Assembly: GCA_014529385.2 (NCBI GenBank)
Contig: CM043959.1
Location: forward strand, 6,042,466 to 6,106,465
Length of the DNA stretch: 64,000 bases
Source: Adiantum capillus-veneris
Taxonomy: Eukaryota; Streptophyta; Polypodiopsida; Polypodiales; Pteridaceae
Direction of reading: 5' to 3'
Part shown: positions 31,782-43,000 of the stretch, one piece after another
Numbering within the stretch: position 1 is the first letter of the stretch
How the letters are laid out: each line of letters begins with the position of its first letter
Translations under genes and position numbers: made by a program
Notes under the pieces: generated by a model
Databases searched by the model: none
What the model was told of the DNA's origin: nothing
The model's input: the letters and a program-made list of their open reading frames with translations, nothing else

Positions 31782-34568
31782 GGATCCTGTAACTCCAATT
31801 TCAAAAGTTAGCGTCTTTTTAGTACTGAAAGCCGAAATGAAGCTTTTAACTATTCAAATGACTTGAAAATTGAAACATGAGCTATTCAGGGCCTAAGGAT
31901 GCAGGGTAGGTGAAAAAATATGCAAACTGGGCTCAAAATCATGCTGGAGACATCATACGCGTATGATGTCTTTTGTGTCAAAATGACTTCATATTGGTTG
32001 TGCTTGTAGCTGATACTGTATACATGAGTATCATATGCTTGGATTTGAGTTTGGATCCCATTTGGTCAAGTTTTGGCCAGTTTAGTCCAATTCAGGCTCT
32101 TGGCAAAATTTTGAAAGGGAATTGGATTTTATGATCCAAATTGGATAAAACTTGGTGGTTCACCTTCAAATGGCATGTAGATCACTTCTGTTTGGTGGTT
32201 GAAGCCCTGAGGTGCCAAAATCACATAGTGAGACATCATACGCGTATGATGTCTTTTAGTGTATTTTTGGACCAAATTTCTCTATAAGCTTGGATTTGGC
32301 TTTAGATAGGCTTATTCAGTGGATTTATGAAGTTTGGATAGATTTTGGGCTAAAAATGGCTCTGGAGACATCATACGCGTATGATGTCTTTTTCATCAAT
32401 TTTTCATGGGATTGGTTCTGTGGACTCCCCATGTACTAGTGAAGGACTGTCCCTAGTCAAATCTTGATTTGGACTTGAGTATGTTGAATTTGGGCTAAAA
32501 TAGGCTTTGGATGAAGGATTTTCCCTCAATTGGGCTAATGGGGTGATCCACTTGACCAAATGGTTCCAAACTTCATATGTAGCATGTATTAGATATATAT
32601 AATGGATGTATGATGTCAAATGAGCAGTTTTGGCTCTGTAAGTGCAAATAGACATTATACGCGTATGATGTCTTTTGTGTCAAAATGGTGCTTTTTGGTT
32701 CCAGATAGCTTATAGATGTGTTAATCAACAATCCTACAAAGTTTCAATGAGTTTGGAGTTATTTTGACAAAATTAGGACCAAAAATCAATTTTATGGCCT
32801 ACTTTGCGTCTTTTTGGTTTTCTTAAGTTTTCTAACTCCAATTCTCATGATACTTGGTTCATAGGATGTGATTGACATGTGGAATGAGGCTATGCACTCA
32901 AATGTTGAAATGGATGTGAAAATCATGCTGTGAGACATCGTACGCGTATGATGTCTTTTCTTGAAATGTTGGTCTTTTTGTGCAAAGAATGCTTTGTGCT
33001 AGTGCCCTAAGCCCTGCTAACTAGTTTTCAACTTAAAAAGTCATCAGTTAATCTAAAAAGCCCCCTTATAGGCATTTCAGTCTCCGAAGTCGTCTTTTTG
33101 CCTTGGAGTTGAATTTCTTCAACTTTTCTTCTCAAGAGTTGCATTTCCAGCTCATTGGATATGTTGTGAAGCCACCTATTTGGTTGAACTTGACTTTGGC
33201 TCCCCGTTCTCCATCTTTCTCCATTTGGTTGCCCGAAAGCGTCTTTTTCACCATCGGTAAGTGAATCAGCTTTCTTTTGGGTTTTGCTTGCAAACATAAG
33301 TCATCCATGTATATTTGAAGCTGCTTGTGAAGTTTCATTTCATTCGGTCGTCAATTTTAGCCGTTATGCCAAAATGACGCTTTGTGTGTCCGCAGCCGAA
33401 TCGGTTGTTCCGACCTACTTTTGGTGGTCCAAACCTGGAGATACTCCATGGTTGCATTGTCCTTGATGTGGTTGAACTTCCTGTGAAGTTTCGTGTCGTT
33501 TCGACAACTTTTTCCTGTTTGCCTCTTGCAGGCTCTGTTGACCTAGCGTTTTTCAAGTCGTTCTTTCTCGAGCTTTGAGTGTTAGAAACCCATCTTCTAT
33601 GCTAGGGTAACTCACCTCTAAGTTCTTGCAAGGTTTGGTTAAGCGGTTGTGCCCCTACCTAGCGTTCTTTCCCATTCCCCGTCTGCTCTTGTTTCTTGGT
33701 TTTGGTCAGTTTTCGCGACAAAAGTTAACGATAAGCATCAAAAGCTTATGGCAACGAGTCTACCTCTCATGTCTGGTGTCCTCTGAGCTCTCGTAGCAGT
33801 CGTAGAAGGCGGTAGAAGGTCGGATGCTCCTGTGTGCTCTTTGCTCTCTCCAAGAAGGTAATAGTGGAAATGGGCTTGAAAGTGAAGTGAAAAATACTTA
33901 ACTTCGGACTTCCCGGATCACTTGTTACCAAATTTGACATGTGCTCCTATCTCGTCGTGAAATGCACTTTAGGATTTGAAATTTCTCAATTTGGACTCCG
34001 TTTGACCTGTTTTTGAGAAATCTGTCCACTTTGCCAAAATTCTGTCATTTCGGGCTTTCCGCAACTTTTTTCAGAATTGTACCCAATTTTTACCATGGGT
34101 TGCCCTTGTCATTAGGACCATCACCGTCTATTCTTTTCTTTTTTCCGATCTCATTTCACCTGCTTTTTTATTTTTCTTTTACTTTTATTAAGAAAATCAT
34201 AAAAAATAAAGGAAAATAGCAAATTGAAGCCAAAAATTTCCAAACATACACGATAAATAGCTGGTAACCCTGTGTATATGAATATACACTTATTTGTGAT
34301 TTCTGGACTTGGATTACCACTTTTTTCCACTTTTTTTGCTCCAAACACACTCTTATTTAATGATATTTACACGTCTAGAGACCCAAATTCATCATTTGAT
34401 CTCTTCTTGTTGCAAAACAAGGTATATAAGGGCATAAATATTATCAATATCCGCAATCAAACATAAAAATTGCAAAATCATGTAAGACACTGCCCTTGTA
34501 ATATAATTTTTGGTTTTTCTTTGTGTTTGTCGCTTGTAGCTGCTTTGTAGCTCCTGTATACCTGTATA
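31782..34568 (-). other. GG spacer between pol and ORF3
   Basis: These 2.8 kb have no convincing gene. The ORF3-proximal 1.2 kb contains five copies of the 22-bp palindrome. The pol-proximal 1.5 kb (33050-34568) is more GC-balanced and shows only short ORFs such as 33028-33297 and 33335-33556 (minus), which I do not recognise. Confidence 0.6.
31949..32955. repeat. five-copy palindrome array upstream of ORF3
   Basis: Copies at 31949-31970, 32232-32253, 32367-32388, 32651-32672 (ATTATACG variant) and 32934-32955 (ATCGTACG variant). Each is GACATCATACG plus its reverse complement, mostly followed by a T-run. Spacing is irregular (about 115-265 bp between copies) and the sequence between them is not obviously repeated. 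The nearest copy is 167 bp from the ORF3 start codon. Confidence 0.95.
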
Positions 34569-34582
34569 CTTCCCCCCCTCCT
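34569..34582 (-). other. internal polypurine tract at the end of GG pol
   Basis: AGGAGGGGGGGAAG on the minus strand, 22 bp after the end of the pol frame. It closely resembles the 3' PPT (CGGAGGGGGGGAA). No TG-starting LTR follows it. Confidence 0.6.
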
Positions 34583-34603
34583 AGTCTGAGTCCTCCCGGA
34601 CGA

Positions 34604-35380
34604 CTATGAAGTGTCTGTGGGCGAAGCATTGTAGTTGTTTTGGTCATAAGTTCCCCATGCAATTGTAGAGCGATGATACAACAGTCTTTCCAATAAAGCT
34701 GCTCTTTTTTTTATTGAAGGATTGGTGGTCGGGTTTTGGGTTGGTTTTGGCACTTCGGTAGTAGAATCAATAGATGGATTCTTCTTTACCTTGTTGTTCT
34801 TTTTCACAATCCAAATCTGCTTCCGCTTTGCTTGTGCTTGCCACAAACTCTTTGCGACCCAAACCTGCTTTGTTCTTTGTGTTGATTTCCTCGCCTTGAA
34901 ATACCTAGGAGTTTCCGTGGATTGTACTGAAGGGAGTTCCTGTTTACAATTCTTTGGGATCCAAATTTGCTTGCTATAGCTTTGTGCCGTCATGAACTTC
35001 TTTGGAATCCAGATCTGTTTCACTGTCCTTGATTGTGTGGAATCACTCTGTTGTCTGGTATTGAAGACTCTGTTTTCCACCTTTGTGTTCTCTGGCACAA
35101 CCTTTTTTGGTCTCCATACCAACGTTGACTCCGTTTTTTCCCAAGGTTGAGCCGTTATATTATTGCTTGTCTTCCTTATCCACTGTTGAGAATTCCTCGT
35201 CGAAGAGTAATCCGGTTGTATAAAAACTTTTGGTTGCCATTGCTTCTTCTTTTTCTCTGGTTGTTGTTTACCTTTGTCTTTGGATTCGTCCTTTAGAGTT
35301 GGCTCTTCTCCTTTGGTGAACTTAACTGATTGACTTTCACCTTCGTATTTGATAAGCACTGGATTTAGAACTCCAATCAA
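34604..35380 (-). pseudogene. GG pol C-terminal basic tail with seven W-x-x-K motifs (copy B)
   Basis: This 258-codon frame continues PR2 after a 1-nt insertion near 35360. It is rich in Lys, Gln and Ser and has seven W-x-x-K motifs, with Trp at about residues 48, 67, 89, 124, 140, 174 and 190 (WQPK, WIRK, WRPK, WIPK, WIPK, WVAK, WIVK). Several are preceded by KQ. Copy A has the same repeats. A basic, tryptophan-punctuated tail suggests nucleic-acid or chromatin binding, in the place where other Gypsy elements have a chromodomain; this is inference. It ends with a stop at 34604, just before the internal polypurine tract. Confidence 0.8.
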
Positions 35381-36845
35381 TCATTGCATTGTATTGCTTC
35401 TGCCATGGTTGTCCTAGCAATAATGGTTGTTGTGTAGCTTGGTCTTCAACCACGTAAAACATATACGGATACACATTCTGGTTAATCTGTATATGTAAAA
35501 TTGTGTATCCGACAGTTTTGATTGAATTCTCAGAGTAACTCTTTAACTCTTGCTTGGCAGTTTGTAGTTTAGTGTCATTTGTCAATTGTCTATACAAACT
35601 GAGTGAAAGTAGGTTAGCTTGAGCTCCTGAATCCAATAGTGCTCTGGCTTTGATTTGGTTGGTTCCTACTTTGCATTCAATGATGGGTTCTTCTTTGTCA
35701 TTATCCATTTCTGTTATACTGACTGCGTTTATTCGTATTGCTCCTTCATTGCGCTGTTTCTGACGCAGTAGTCTTCTTTTCTCCATTCTTTCTTTCGTCT
35801 CGTCTTGCGCTTCCTCCAAAATCATTTTCTTTTTCTGGACACGCAGCTTTTCTTGATGTATTTTGAGAAGCATGTCTTGGGTTAGTGGCAAAAGATACTT
35901 TTTCACTCTGCATCCACTAATCCAATTGGGCATTTCTTCTCCGTCTATTGTAGCAAGCTTGACGGCTCCACTTGGTGATAGATCTTTAATCACCAGAGGT
36001 CCCATCCCTCGCTTTTTAAGCTTCTTAGCATGCTGTTTCAGAGTGTAAACTAGGACATAGTCCCCAACCTTAAACTCTTTAGTCCGCACATGCTTATCAA
36101 AAAATTCTTTTTGTCGCCTTTTTTGAGCGTAGATAGAAGCTACTGCTTTTAGGCGAAGCTCGTCTAGCTTTTCCAGGTCATCTATTCTATCAGAAAGGTC
36201 GTGTCCTGTCCACTCTAGATCCTTAGCCACCCTTAAGGTTGAAATCAAGAATTCTATTGGTAAGATAGCATTTAGCCCAAAAACCATGTTATATGGGGTC
36301 GTTCCTATTGATGTTTTATATGCTACCCTATATGCCCATAATGTTGAATGCAACTTCTGGTCCCATTCAATTCTCGACTCAGATACAATCTTCGTGAGGA
36401 CCGTGCATATGGTTTTGTTTGTTGCTTCAGCTTGTCCGTTTGCTTGTGGATGATACGGGGCTGATTTCCTATGGATTACCATGAATTCATCTAGAAGGAT
36501 CTCTATCACTTCATTTATAAAACGTGTGCCTCGATCACTCACAATTTCTATTGGCAATCCATATCGTACAAAGACGTATTCATATAGAAACTGTGCCGTG
36601 GTCCTGGCATCTGCTTTTTGAGTTGCCTTTGCTTCGACCCACTTTGTTAGATAGTCTGTAGCCACAATGATGTATTGTGCATGAGTCTTATATGCAGGAG
36701 GTGAAATGGGTCCGACATAATCAATCCCCCATTTTGCAAAAGCTCTTGCCCCCATCATTGGTCTAAGCGGCATATCATCTCTTTTAAGTGGTACTTTGGT
36801 CCGCTGACAGTCATCGCACCGTTTAACGTATTCCTCAGCGTCCAT
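35337..36845 (-). pseudogene. GG integrase core fused in one frame to a second retropepsin (PR2), copy B
   Basis: One uninterrupted frame of 502 codons. Residues 1-15 end the zinc finger (CDDC). The integrase core has all three catalytic acids: D in KWGIDYVGPI, D in IVSDRGTRF and E in QANGQAEATNK. The C-terminal domain follows (FKVGDYVLVY, GMGPLVIKDL, a GPY/F-like block). From residue about 385 a complete retropepsin-like domain appears: the active site ALLDSGAQANLLSLSL with Asp near residue 404, and the C-terminal PLLLGQPWQKQYNAMIDW, equivalent to the usual ILGRPW block. It is a different sequence from PR1 in the same element. The frame stops just after PR2 owing to a 1-nt insertion. Copy A shows the same domain order. 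Confidence 0.9.
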
Positions 36846-37473
36846 ATGTAATGTTGGCCACCATATTCTGCGGCTAAGACAAGTTTTGATGTCTTATCAC
36901 CTGAGAAATGGCCTCCACCTACTCCTCCATGAGCTTGCTCTAGGATTATCACATACTCAGACTCTGATGCGCAAATCCTAAGCTGGTTGTCTTTACCTCT
37001 CTTATAGAGTTGATCTCCTATTAAAGCGTAATCTCTAGCTTCTGTCTCTACAGATTTCTGACGAGCTTTTGACGTTCCTTCTGGGAAAGTTCTATTTGTG
37101 AGATATTCAACAATATACTGACTCCATTCTGGAGCGATCATTATCTGATATAATGTCGAATACTCTGCTGGCGGTTTTGATGAACATACAATACATACAG
37201 TGACATATTCATGTACGCTTTCTTTCATTCATGGCCAATAGACTCCCAATTGTAACAAATTCCTATATGTGTTCCTTCTTGAACAATGAAATGCACATTC
37301 CTGAACATGTGCTTCGCGCAGATATATATTATATTCCTCAGGATCGATGCATAGTCGTAAAACATGATCATTTCCCAATTGATACAACCTTCCTGCAACC
37401 AATTGAAGATTCTTGGATTGCTGAATAGCAATATGTTTCTAGTTGTATTCTCTTCTATCGAACTCTCCTCCAT
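36755..37473 (-). pseudogene. GG RNase H-integrase connector and integrase zinc finger (copy B)
   Basis: Frame 37228-36755 contains EWSQYIVEYLTNRTFPEGTS, DQLYKRGKDNQLRI and EQAHGGVGGGHFSGDKTS, the His-His half of the integrase HHCC finger and its usual upstream segment. A frameshift near 36870 moves the CX2C half into the next ORF. The preceding frame (37473-37225) is a spacer without recognised motifs. Confidence 0.8.
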
Positions 37474-38122
37474 AGGTTAATAGGTTAACGACATTTTGAG
37501 ACCACTTCGGTATCATTTCTATGTTGAACAAGTACGCGTCTGGCATGTCATCATCTACTCCTATAGGGTCTTCTCCATTCGTCAATCGCGAAAGATGATC
37601 AGCTCTAAGGTGTTTTTTTCCTTTCTTTACTACTACCGTGAAGTCGAATTCCAGTAAGATAATGAACCATCTCACTATTCTCCCGGTATTGCATGGTTTA
37701 TTCACTAGGTAGAGCAAGGCTTGGTGATCCGTAAAAAACACAAACTTGTTGGCTAGAAGATAATGCCGAAATTTCTTCACAGCATATATCATTCCTAATC
37801 CTTTTCGCTCTGTTGTGGTATAATTCTTCTCTGCATTGTTGAGCTGTCGATTGGCGTAACAGATAGGAAAATCCATGTTTCCTTCTTCTGGTTGAGCCAG
37901 AATGCATCCTATTGCATATGCCGAAGCATCTATATGCACATGGAATATCTTCTCCCAATCTGGTGATTTCAAAACTGGAGCAGTAATGAGTGTCTCTTTC
38001 AATTTCTTGAACGATTCCTCACACTCCTCTGTCCATTCAAAGTTCACTATTAGCCTGTAAAGTGGTTGGCCTATTATAGCGTACATGTAAATGAATCGTC
38101 TATAATATCCGCAATGTCCCAT
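37439..38122 (-). pseudogene. GG RNase H (copy B)
   Basis: It begins with the RT thumb/connection (GHCGYYRRFI), then RNase H with all four acids: D in HVHIDASAYAIG, E in YTTTERKGLGMIYA, D in FFTDHQALLYLV and D in LRADHLSRL. A TAG at 38123-38125, replacing a sense codon after KQV, separates it from RT. Only one RNase H is seen in this family, unlike Gypsy-1. The canonical TDHxAL and ADxLSR motifs place it with Athila/CRM-like rather than Tat-like elements; the assignment is tentative. Confidence 0.9.
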
Positions 38123-38128
38123 AAAGCT

Positions 38129-38668
38129 CTATACTTGTTTCGCATTGGTTGGTCTAGGCATATCCACTATAAATTTTATCTTCTCTAAATCCGTGGATAT
38201 TCCGTTTTGTGAGACAATATGTCCCAGAATTCTGCCCTGTCGGACCATAAACACACATTTCTCAGGATTGAGACAAATGCGATATGTCCTACATTTCTCA
38301 AATACTTTTCTTAGGTGTTCTAGATGCTCATCTCTCAGAAGAGAATGTACATATAAATCATCCATGTATATTTCTAGAAACAACCTTAAGTATTCTTTGA
38401 AAGCATGCGTCATCAGCCTCTGGAAGGTTGCGGGAGCATTGGTTAGACCAAAAGGCATAACCCGATAAGCATAAATTCCCCACTCCGTTGCAAAAGCTGT
38501 TTTATGTTGATCTTCCAGTGCTATGGCTAGCTGGTTATATCCTGAAAAACCATCAAGAAAGGAGTATGCTGTTTTCCTTGATACACGCTCTAGAACATGA
38601 TCAGTTATCGGCAAGGGATAATTGTCCCTGATTGTTGCAGCATTCACTTTCTTTAAGTTGACACACAC
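38129..38668 (-). pseudogene. GG reverse transcriptase (copy B)
   Basis: Residues include NAATIRDNYPLPITDHVLE, FLDGFSGYNQLAIALED, YRVMPFGLTNAPATFQRLM, the catalytic YMDD in LEIYMDDLYVHS (near 38360), and LNPEKCVFMVRQGRILGHIV. The palm domain is complete. A TGA at 38669-38671 interrupts the expected K-N-G-K-W-R-V-C-V run at its Arg position, so the fingers lie in the upstream ORF. RT copies the element RNA into DNA in the cytoplasmic particle. Confidence 0.93.
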
Positions 38669-40054
38669 TCAGAGTTTTCCGTTCTTCTTGGGTACCACCA
38701 CAATTGGGGATACCCAATCGGTGTGTTCAATCTCGTATATGAATTCAGCTTCCATTAGCTTATCTATCTCTTCTTTGATTCGCTTAGCAAATGTATCATT
38801 ATATGTGTATGGTCTCTGTCTGCTAGGCTTTGCGTCTTGTTTCAGTGGGATTGTGTGTTGGCATATCGATGGGTCAACTCCCTTTAAGTCCTTATAAGAC
38901 CATGCAAACACATCCCTATACTCTCTGAGAAGACTCAAAAGTCTCTCTTCCTCGCCTGGAGACAAATCTGTGGCTATGTACACCGGTATAGGTGGCTCAC
39001 CTGGAGCTGATAAATCAACTTTTTTTGCATCCTCCGGTCCGTCATAAGATTCGTTCTCCTTTCTCTCTCGAATAGGTTGGGTTAATACCACCTTCCTATC
39101 CTCTATTGTGAATTTCCTATAGTGAGAGGGAACATCCATGTTTTCCTTGATTTTGGCGTTTTCGTCCTCTCCACTCTCAAATTCTGTCGTCCAAACTTCT
39201 TTCAGAGTTTTCTTGAGCTCTCTGTACTTGTTTCTACGTTCTAGCTTGGACTCCGTGTGTTCTCTGTTGCGCTTGTTCTTTTCTAATTTTTCAGTTTCAG
39301 TTTTCGTTCCATTCCTTTGAACTCGATTTCTTGAGCCTCTTTTATTTTTTCGTAAGCTCTTTTGATCATTGCCTCTCATTCTTCCAGAAACCTTGTCCTT
39401 AACACAATCTTCCGCCTTTACTAGCATTAGGAATTGATTTTTTCCTCTTATTCTAGGCATCGGATTGGTTCTAATCCCCTTTGTTTTTTTCTTTGTTCTA
39501 TAGTGTTTCTGGCGTTGTTTAGTTTGGTTCGGAAAATCATAAAATCGGACATCCGTTATAGTTTCTTCGTTTCCGCTTGAATTGTCCGTTGACTCGTTGT
39601 CTGCTTCATTTCCCCACTCAGGATGATCGGGAATGTCGTGAAACACCTCTTCTTCATCTTCCTTTTCCAGTGTATCGTTCTTTTCAGTTTCTTTTTCGAG
39701 TACAGTTCTCAACATGAAGTACGGAACCACGTCGTACCCGTCCTTGTCGCAAAATTTCGTTGTGGGACCATCCGGAATTGCACAAACATCTAGGGTTGCT
39801 AGAATGTGTGTCCATTCTAATGGTTCAAGCGTGTCCTCTGGAAAGGGTTCTCCTATATAAGTTTCGTCTTCGATAGCCCTTTCTAAAACACATTCTTCTC
39901 GTTTCAGACTTCCACATTTCGAAGCTCCACACATCCATAACTCCTTGGGCTTACCTAACCAAGCTGGAAATTTGGATCCCGCCAAAGTAGCTGAATCAAA
40001 CTCCTCTACCGGTGTTCGGTTCACATCTTTGTAGCTATGGTCTTTCAGCTTCAC
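38669..40054 (-). pseudogene. GG acidic linker and RT fingers (copy B)
   Basis: This 461-codon frame follows PR1 after a 2-nt loss near 40070. It holds a conserved Cys-containing segment (KELWMCGASKCGSLKREECV), an acidic stretch (EEVFHDIPDHPEWGNEADNE), a very basic stretch (about residues 225-285) and then the pre-RT block LLREYRDVFAWSYKDLKGVD. RT fingers (DWVSPIVVVPKKNGKL) end at the stop. Copies A and E both break within 20 bp of each other in this linker, after LMLVKA. Confidence 0.87.
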
Positions 40055-43000
40055 ACGTGTAGTGGTTTCCTATTTCTCAGGTATATGTGATCGTAGCCCC
40101 AATCTTGGACCATTTTCAATTGTCTCATGAATGGTCTTCCCAATATGATATCATAGTTATTCTCCTTGCCAAAATCGACAATAGCAAAAGTATGTTCGTA
40201 TTCAATGCCGCAAGAAGTCACTACGACTTTCTCTAATAACCCCATAGGTTTCTCCATGTGTCCATCTGCTAATTGGAGTTTCAACCTAGTCTTTCTTATT
40301 GCTGGTTTCCCCCATTTTTTCCAGATTTCTTTTGTAGCAATGGCTACCCCAGCTCCGCTGTCTAGTATTGCCATCGTGTTTACTCCTTGGAATTCAACTG
40401 GTAAGGTTGTATTCCCCTCTTCACCTTCGCAATACTCTCCAACCTTGTTTAAGGGTACAGGCTTAGCGTTCTTTTGTGGTTTACTCAGCTCTTGTATACC
40501 CTCTTGCAGTCTCGATGTTGGGTCTTTTATCCCAAATTTCTCCAAGCATTTTCCTACAGTGGTCCACATATGTGGTCTTAGCCTCAAAAGCTCGGCTAGA
40601 GTGATAGTGCATGTCACTGGTGTTGACAAGATCTCTATCAATCCTTGCGAGTCCATGACTTTTTCTGATGAGATTCTTCGTGAGGGAAGTGCTCTAATCT
40701 CGGATTTTGCTTCATACTCTCCTAAGTATGAAGGTAAGGTATTCAGTGAATGAGGTTTGCTCTCCATTGTTCTAACAGAGCCCCCATCTCCCCAGTAAGA
40801 TTGCAGATCCAAGTCCACTTGAGATCCTGCCTCAAATTCCACTATGGGAGGATTCCTGATGTCCTTTTCCCAATTTGTCTGATTAGCTTGGCAACTTAGC
40901 TCGTTTGCAAAGTTTGCCTCTCTCAATTGTTTCCAAAATTCATTGTAATCCTCATCTCTTCCGTAAGACCTCTGTATGACTGGATGAAAACTCTCTATCT
41001 CCTGATCGGTTGTGTTCAACACTATGCGGTCATCCTTGTGTGTATTTTCAGGCTTTTGTGCACTAGGAGTCTTTTCAGCTACCCGTGAAACAATAGTCTC
41101 TTCCTGAATTGGGTTTTCCGTTCCACAATTCATTGTTTCTTTTGGTGGTTCTAAAAAGGCTTGTGCAGTCTCGATCATTCTCTGGCACATTTCAAGTCTC
41201 TGCTTTTCCAATTCCGCGTTTGGGTATGTCATCCACCTTTGTTCTTGTGTTTGGTTGTTCTTTAACCTAGCTTCGTAAGCTCTCATCAGTGCGTCCAATG
41301 GTTCGTGTACTTTGTAAACTAGCACTGATCCCCCTGAGCTTAAGCTCGTTGTTTCTTTGATACTCTTTTGTTTCGTTCTTTCCGGTCTCATCTCTCGTTT
41401 TCCGTTTTGACTCTCAAGTTTTTCTAATCTTTCTTTCGTTTGCTTTAGTTCCTCAGCTAGAATAGCGTCTTCACGTTCCTTTCTAAACTTCATGCGTGCT
41501 TTTCTAGCTTTCCATGTGTTTCTCTGACACCGCTGTCCTTGACTAACCACTTCAGTCGCTAACTTTCCATTCTCAGGTTCTCTAGTGGTTTTCTTAGCTT
41601 GAGCTCTAGTAACAACTTGCGTTGGTATCAGAGTTTCATTTTCAGACCCACTGCTGGTAGGAATAGTTTCTAGCATATTCAATGTCGTCTTTTGCACTTT
41701 GTTTGGATTCTTTGAACAATCCTCAATGAAGTGAGTAACCCCACACTCAGTGCAATAAGCGTTAATTCTAATGATTTCCGTATGTGGACAAACATTCATC
41801 AGATGGTCACCTCCACACTTGTAACAGGGTCCTAGTGTTGGTCTTAGTCCCACTTGATTCGTCCTTTGTGGATAGGATGGTCTTTGTCCTGTTAACCCTC
41901 CATGAGCTATGAACATCAATGTTCTTACGTCCAAATTGTATCTCTCTTCATCAGAAGCATTTGTAACTGTTGGTGTTCCAACATTCCCAATCATGCCCCA
42001 TGATTCTGGTTGTTTGGGTTCTTCTGGTGGGTAATACACAAGTGGAGACATGTGTGCACCAGATTCTTCATAATAGGCTTGAACAGGCACTAAGGCTTGT
42101 TCTTCCTGATTCTCAAAGGTTGGTGCATATCTAATGCCCACTAGTCTTGCTCCTGGTAAAGGTGGTTGTTGTCCCAATACTGGTTGTGGCCTTTCTATCC
42201 CCATAGGTCCTTGTACATTTTCCTTTGGGTATCGAGGTACTGGATGTACTTGAGGTGGTGCTAATTGAGCAGGAGGTGCATACTGACGCTCCCTTACATA
42301 CCCTTTGTTGTAATAGCACTCCTCTGTTGGATGGTTTGTGCATTTTTGTTCAATAGCACACCATTTCAGTGTTTTTGGCAATGGTTTTTGGTATGGTGCC
42401 ATCCTTTTTAGAGCATCTTCTATCATTTGCTCTACATTTGGCATGGTTGTTGTTTGAACATTCTTTTTAGTGGTAGTCTCACTCGCTACGGAGGAGGAGC
42501 TACTGGATGCAAAATCTGTATCCGTTGACACCTCTCCATAAACCGTACAGTTATCCACTAAGTACAATGCCTCTCTCGTTACTTGCTCGAAACTTGTACA
42601 ATCTTTCAAGTGCAAGTCCTTCTTGAGAGTGTCGTTTCTCAGTCCCTCAATAAAGAGAACAGATAGTCTGTCATCTTGTGGTCGTTCACGTACTGGACAT
42701 CTCTCAATGTATTGTTTGAAGCGAAGTGAAGCTTCCTTCACTTTTTCGTGTTCTCTCTGTTTAAAAGCATATATTTGTGAGACCGTATTGTGCTTAATCC
42801 CTCGTTTTGAGAATTCCTCAGCAAACTCTCTTAGCAAATGGTCAATGTCATGGAATCCCCCTATGTTCAGTGGTTGAAACCATGTCAATGCCGTACCTTC
42901 TAGAGTAAGACCAAATCCCTCGTATTGTGTATGGAAATCTATTATCTGCTCAGCTCTTAAGACTTGCTTAAAGAGTGACACATGGGCATACGGATCTCCT

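Noticed and set aside
31949-32955. Regularly recurring palindromes as a CRISPR array
   Set aside because: Spacing is irregular and long, no cas genes are present, and the context is a plant retrotransposon.
33132-33338. YMDDL in a short minus-strand ORF of the spacer, resembling an RT active site
   Set aside because: None of the neighbouring RT motifs (PFGLTNAP, ILGH) are present; coincidence.
40166-40753. 195-codon ORF antisense to GG gag-PR1
   Set aside because: It mirrors the coding frame of gag and recurs in A and E for that reason; no independent support.
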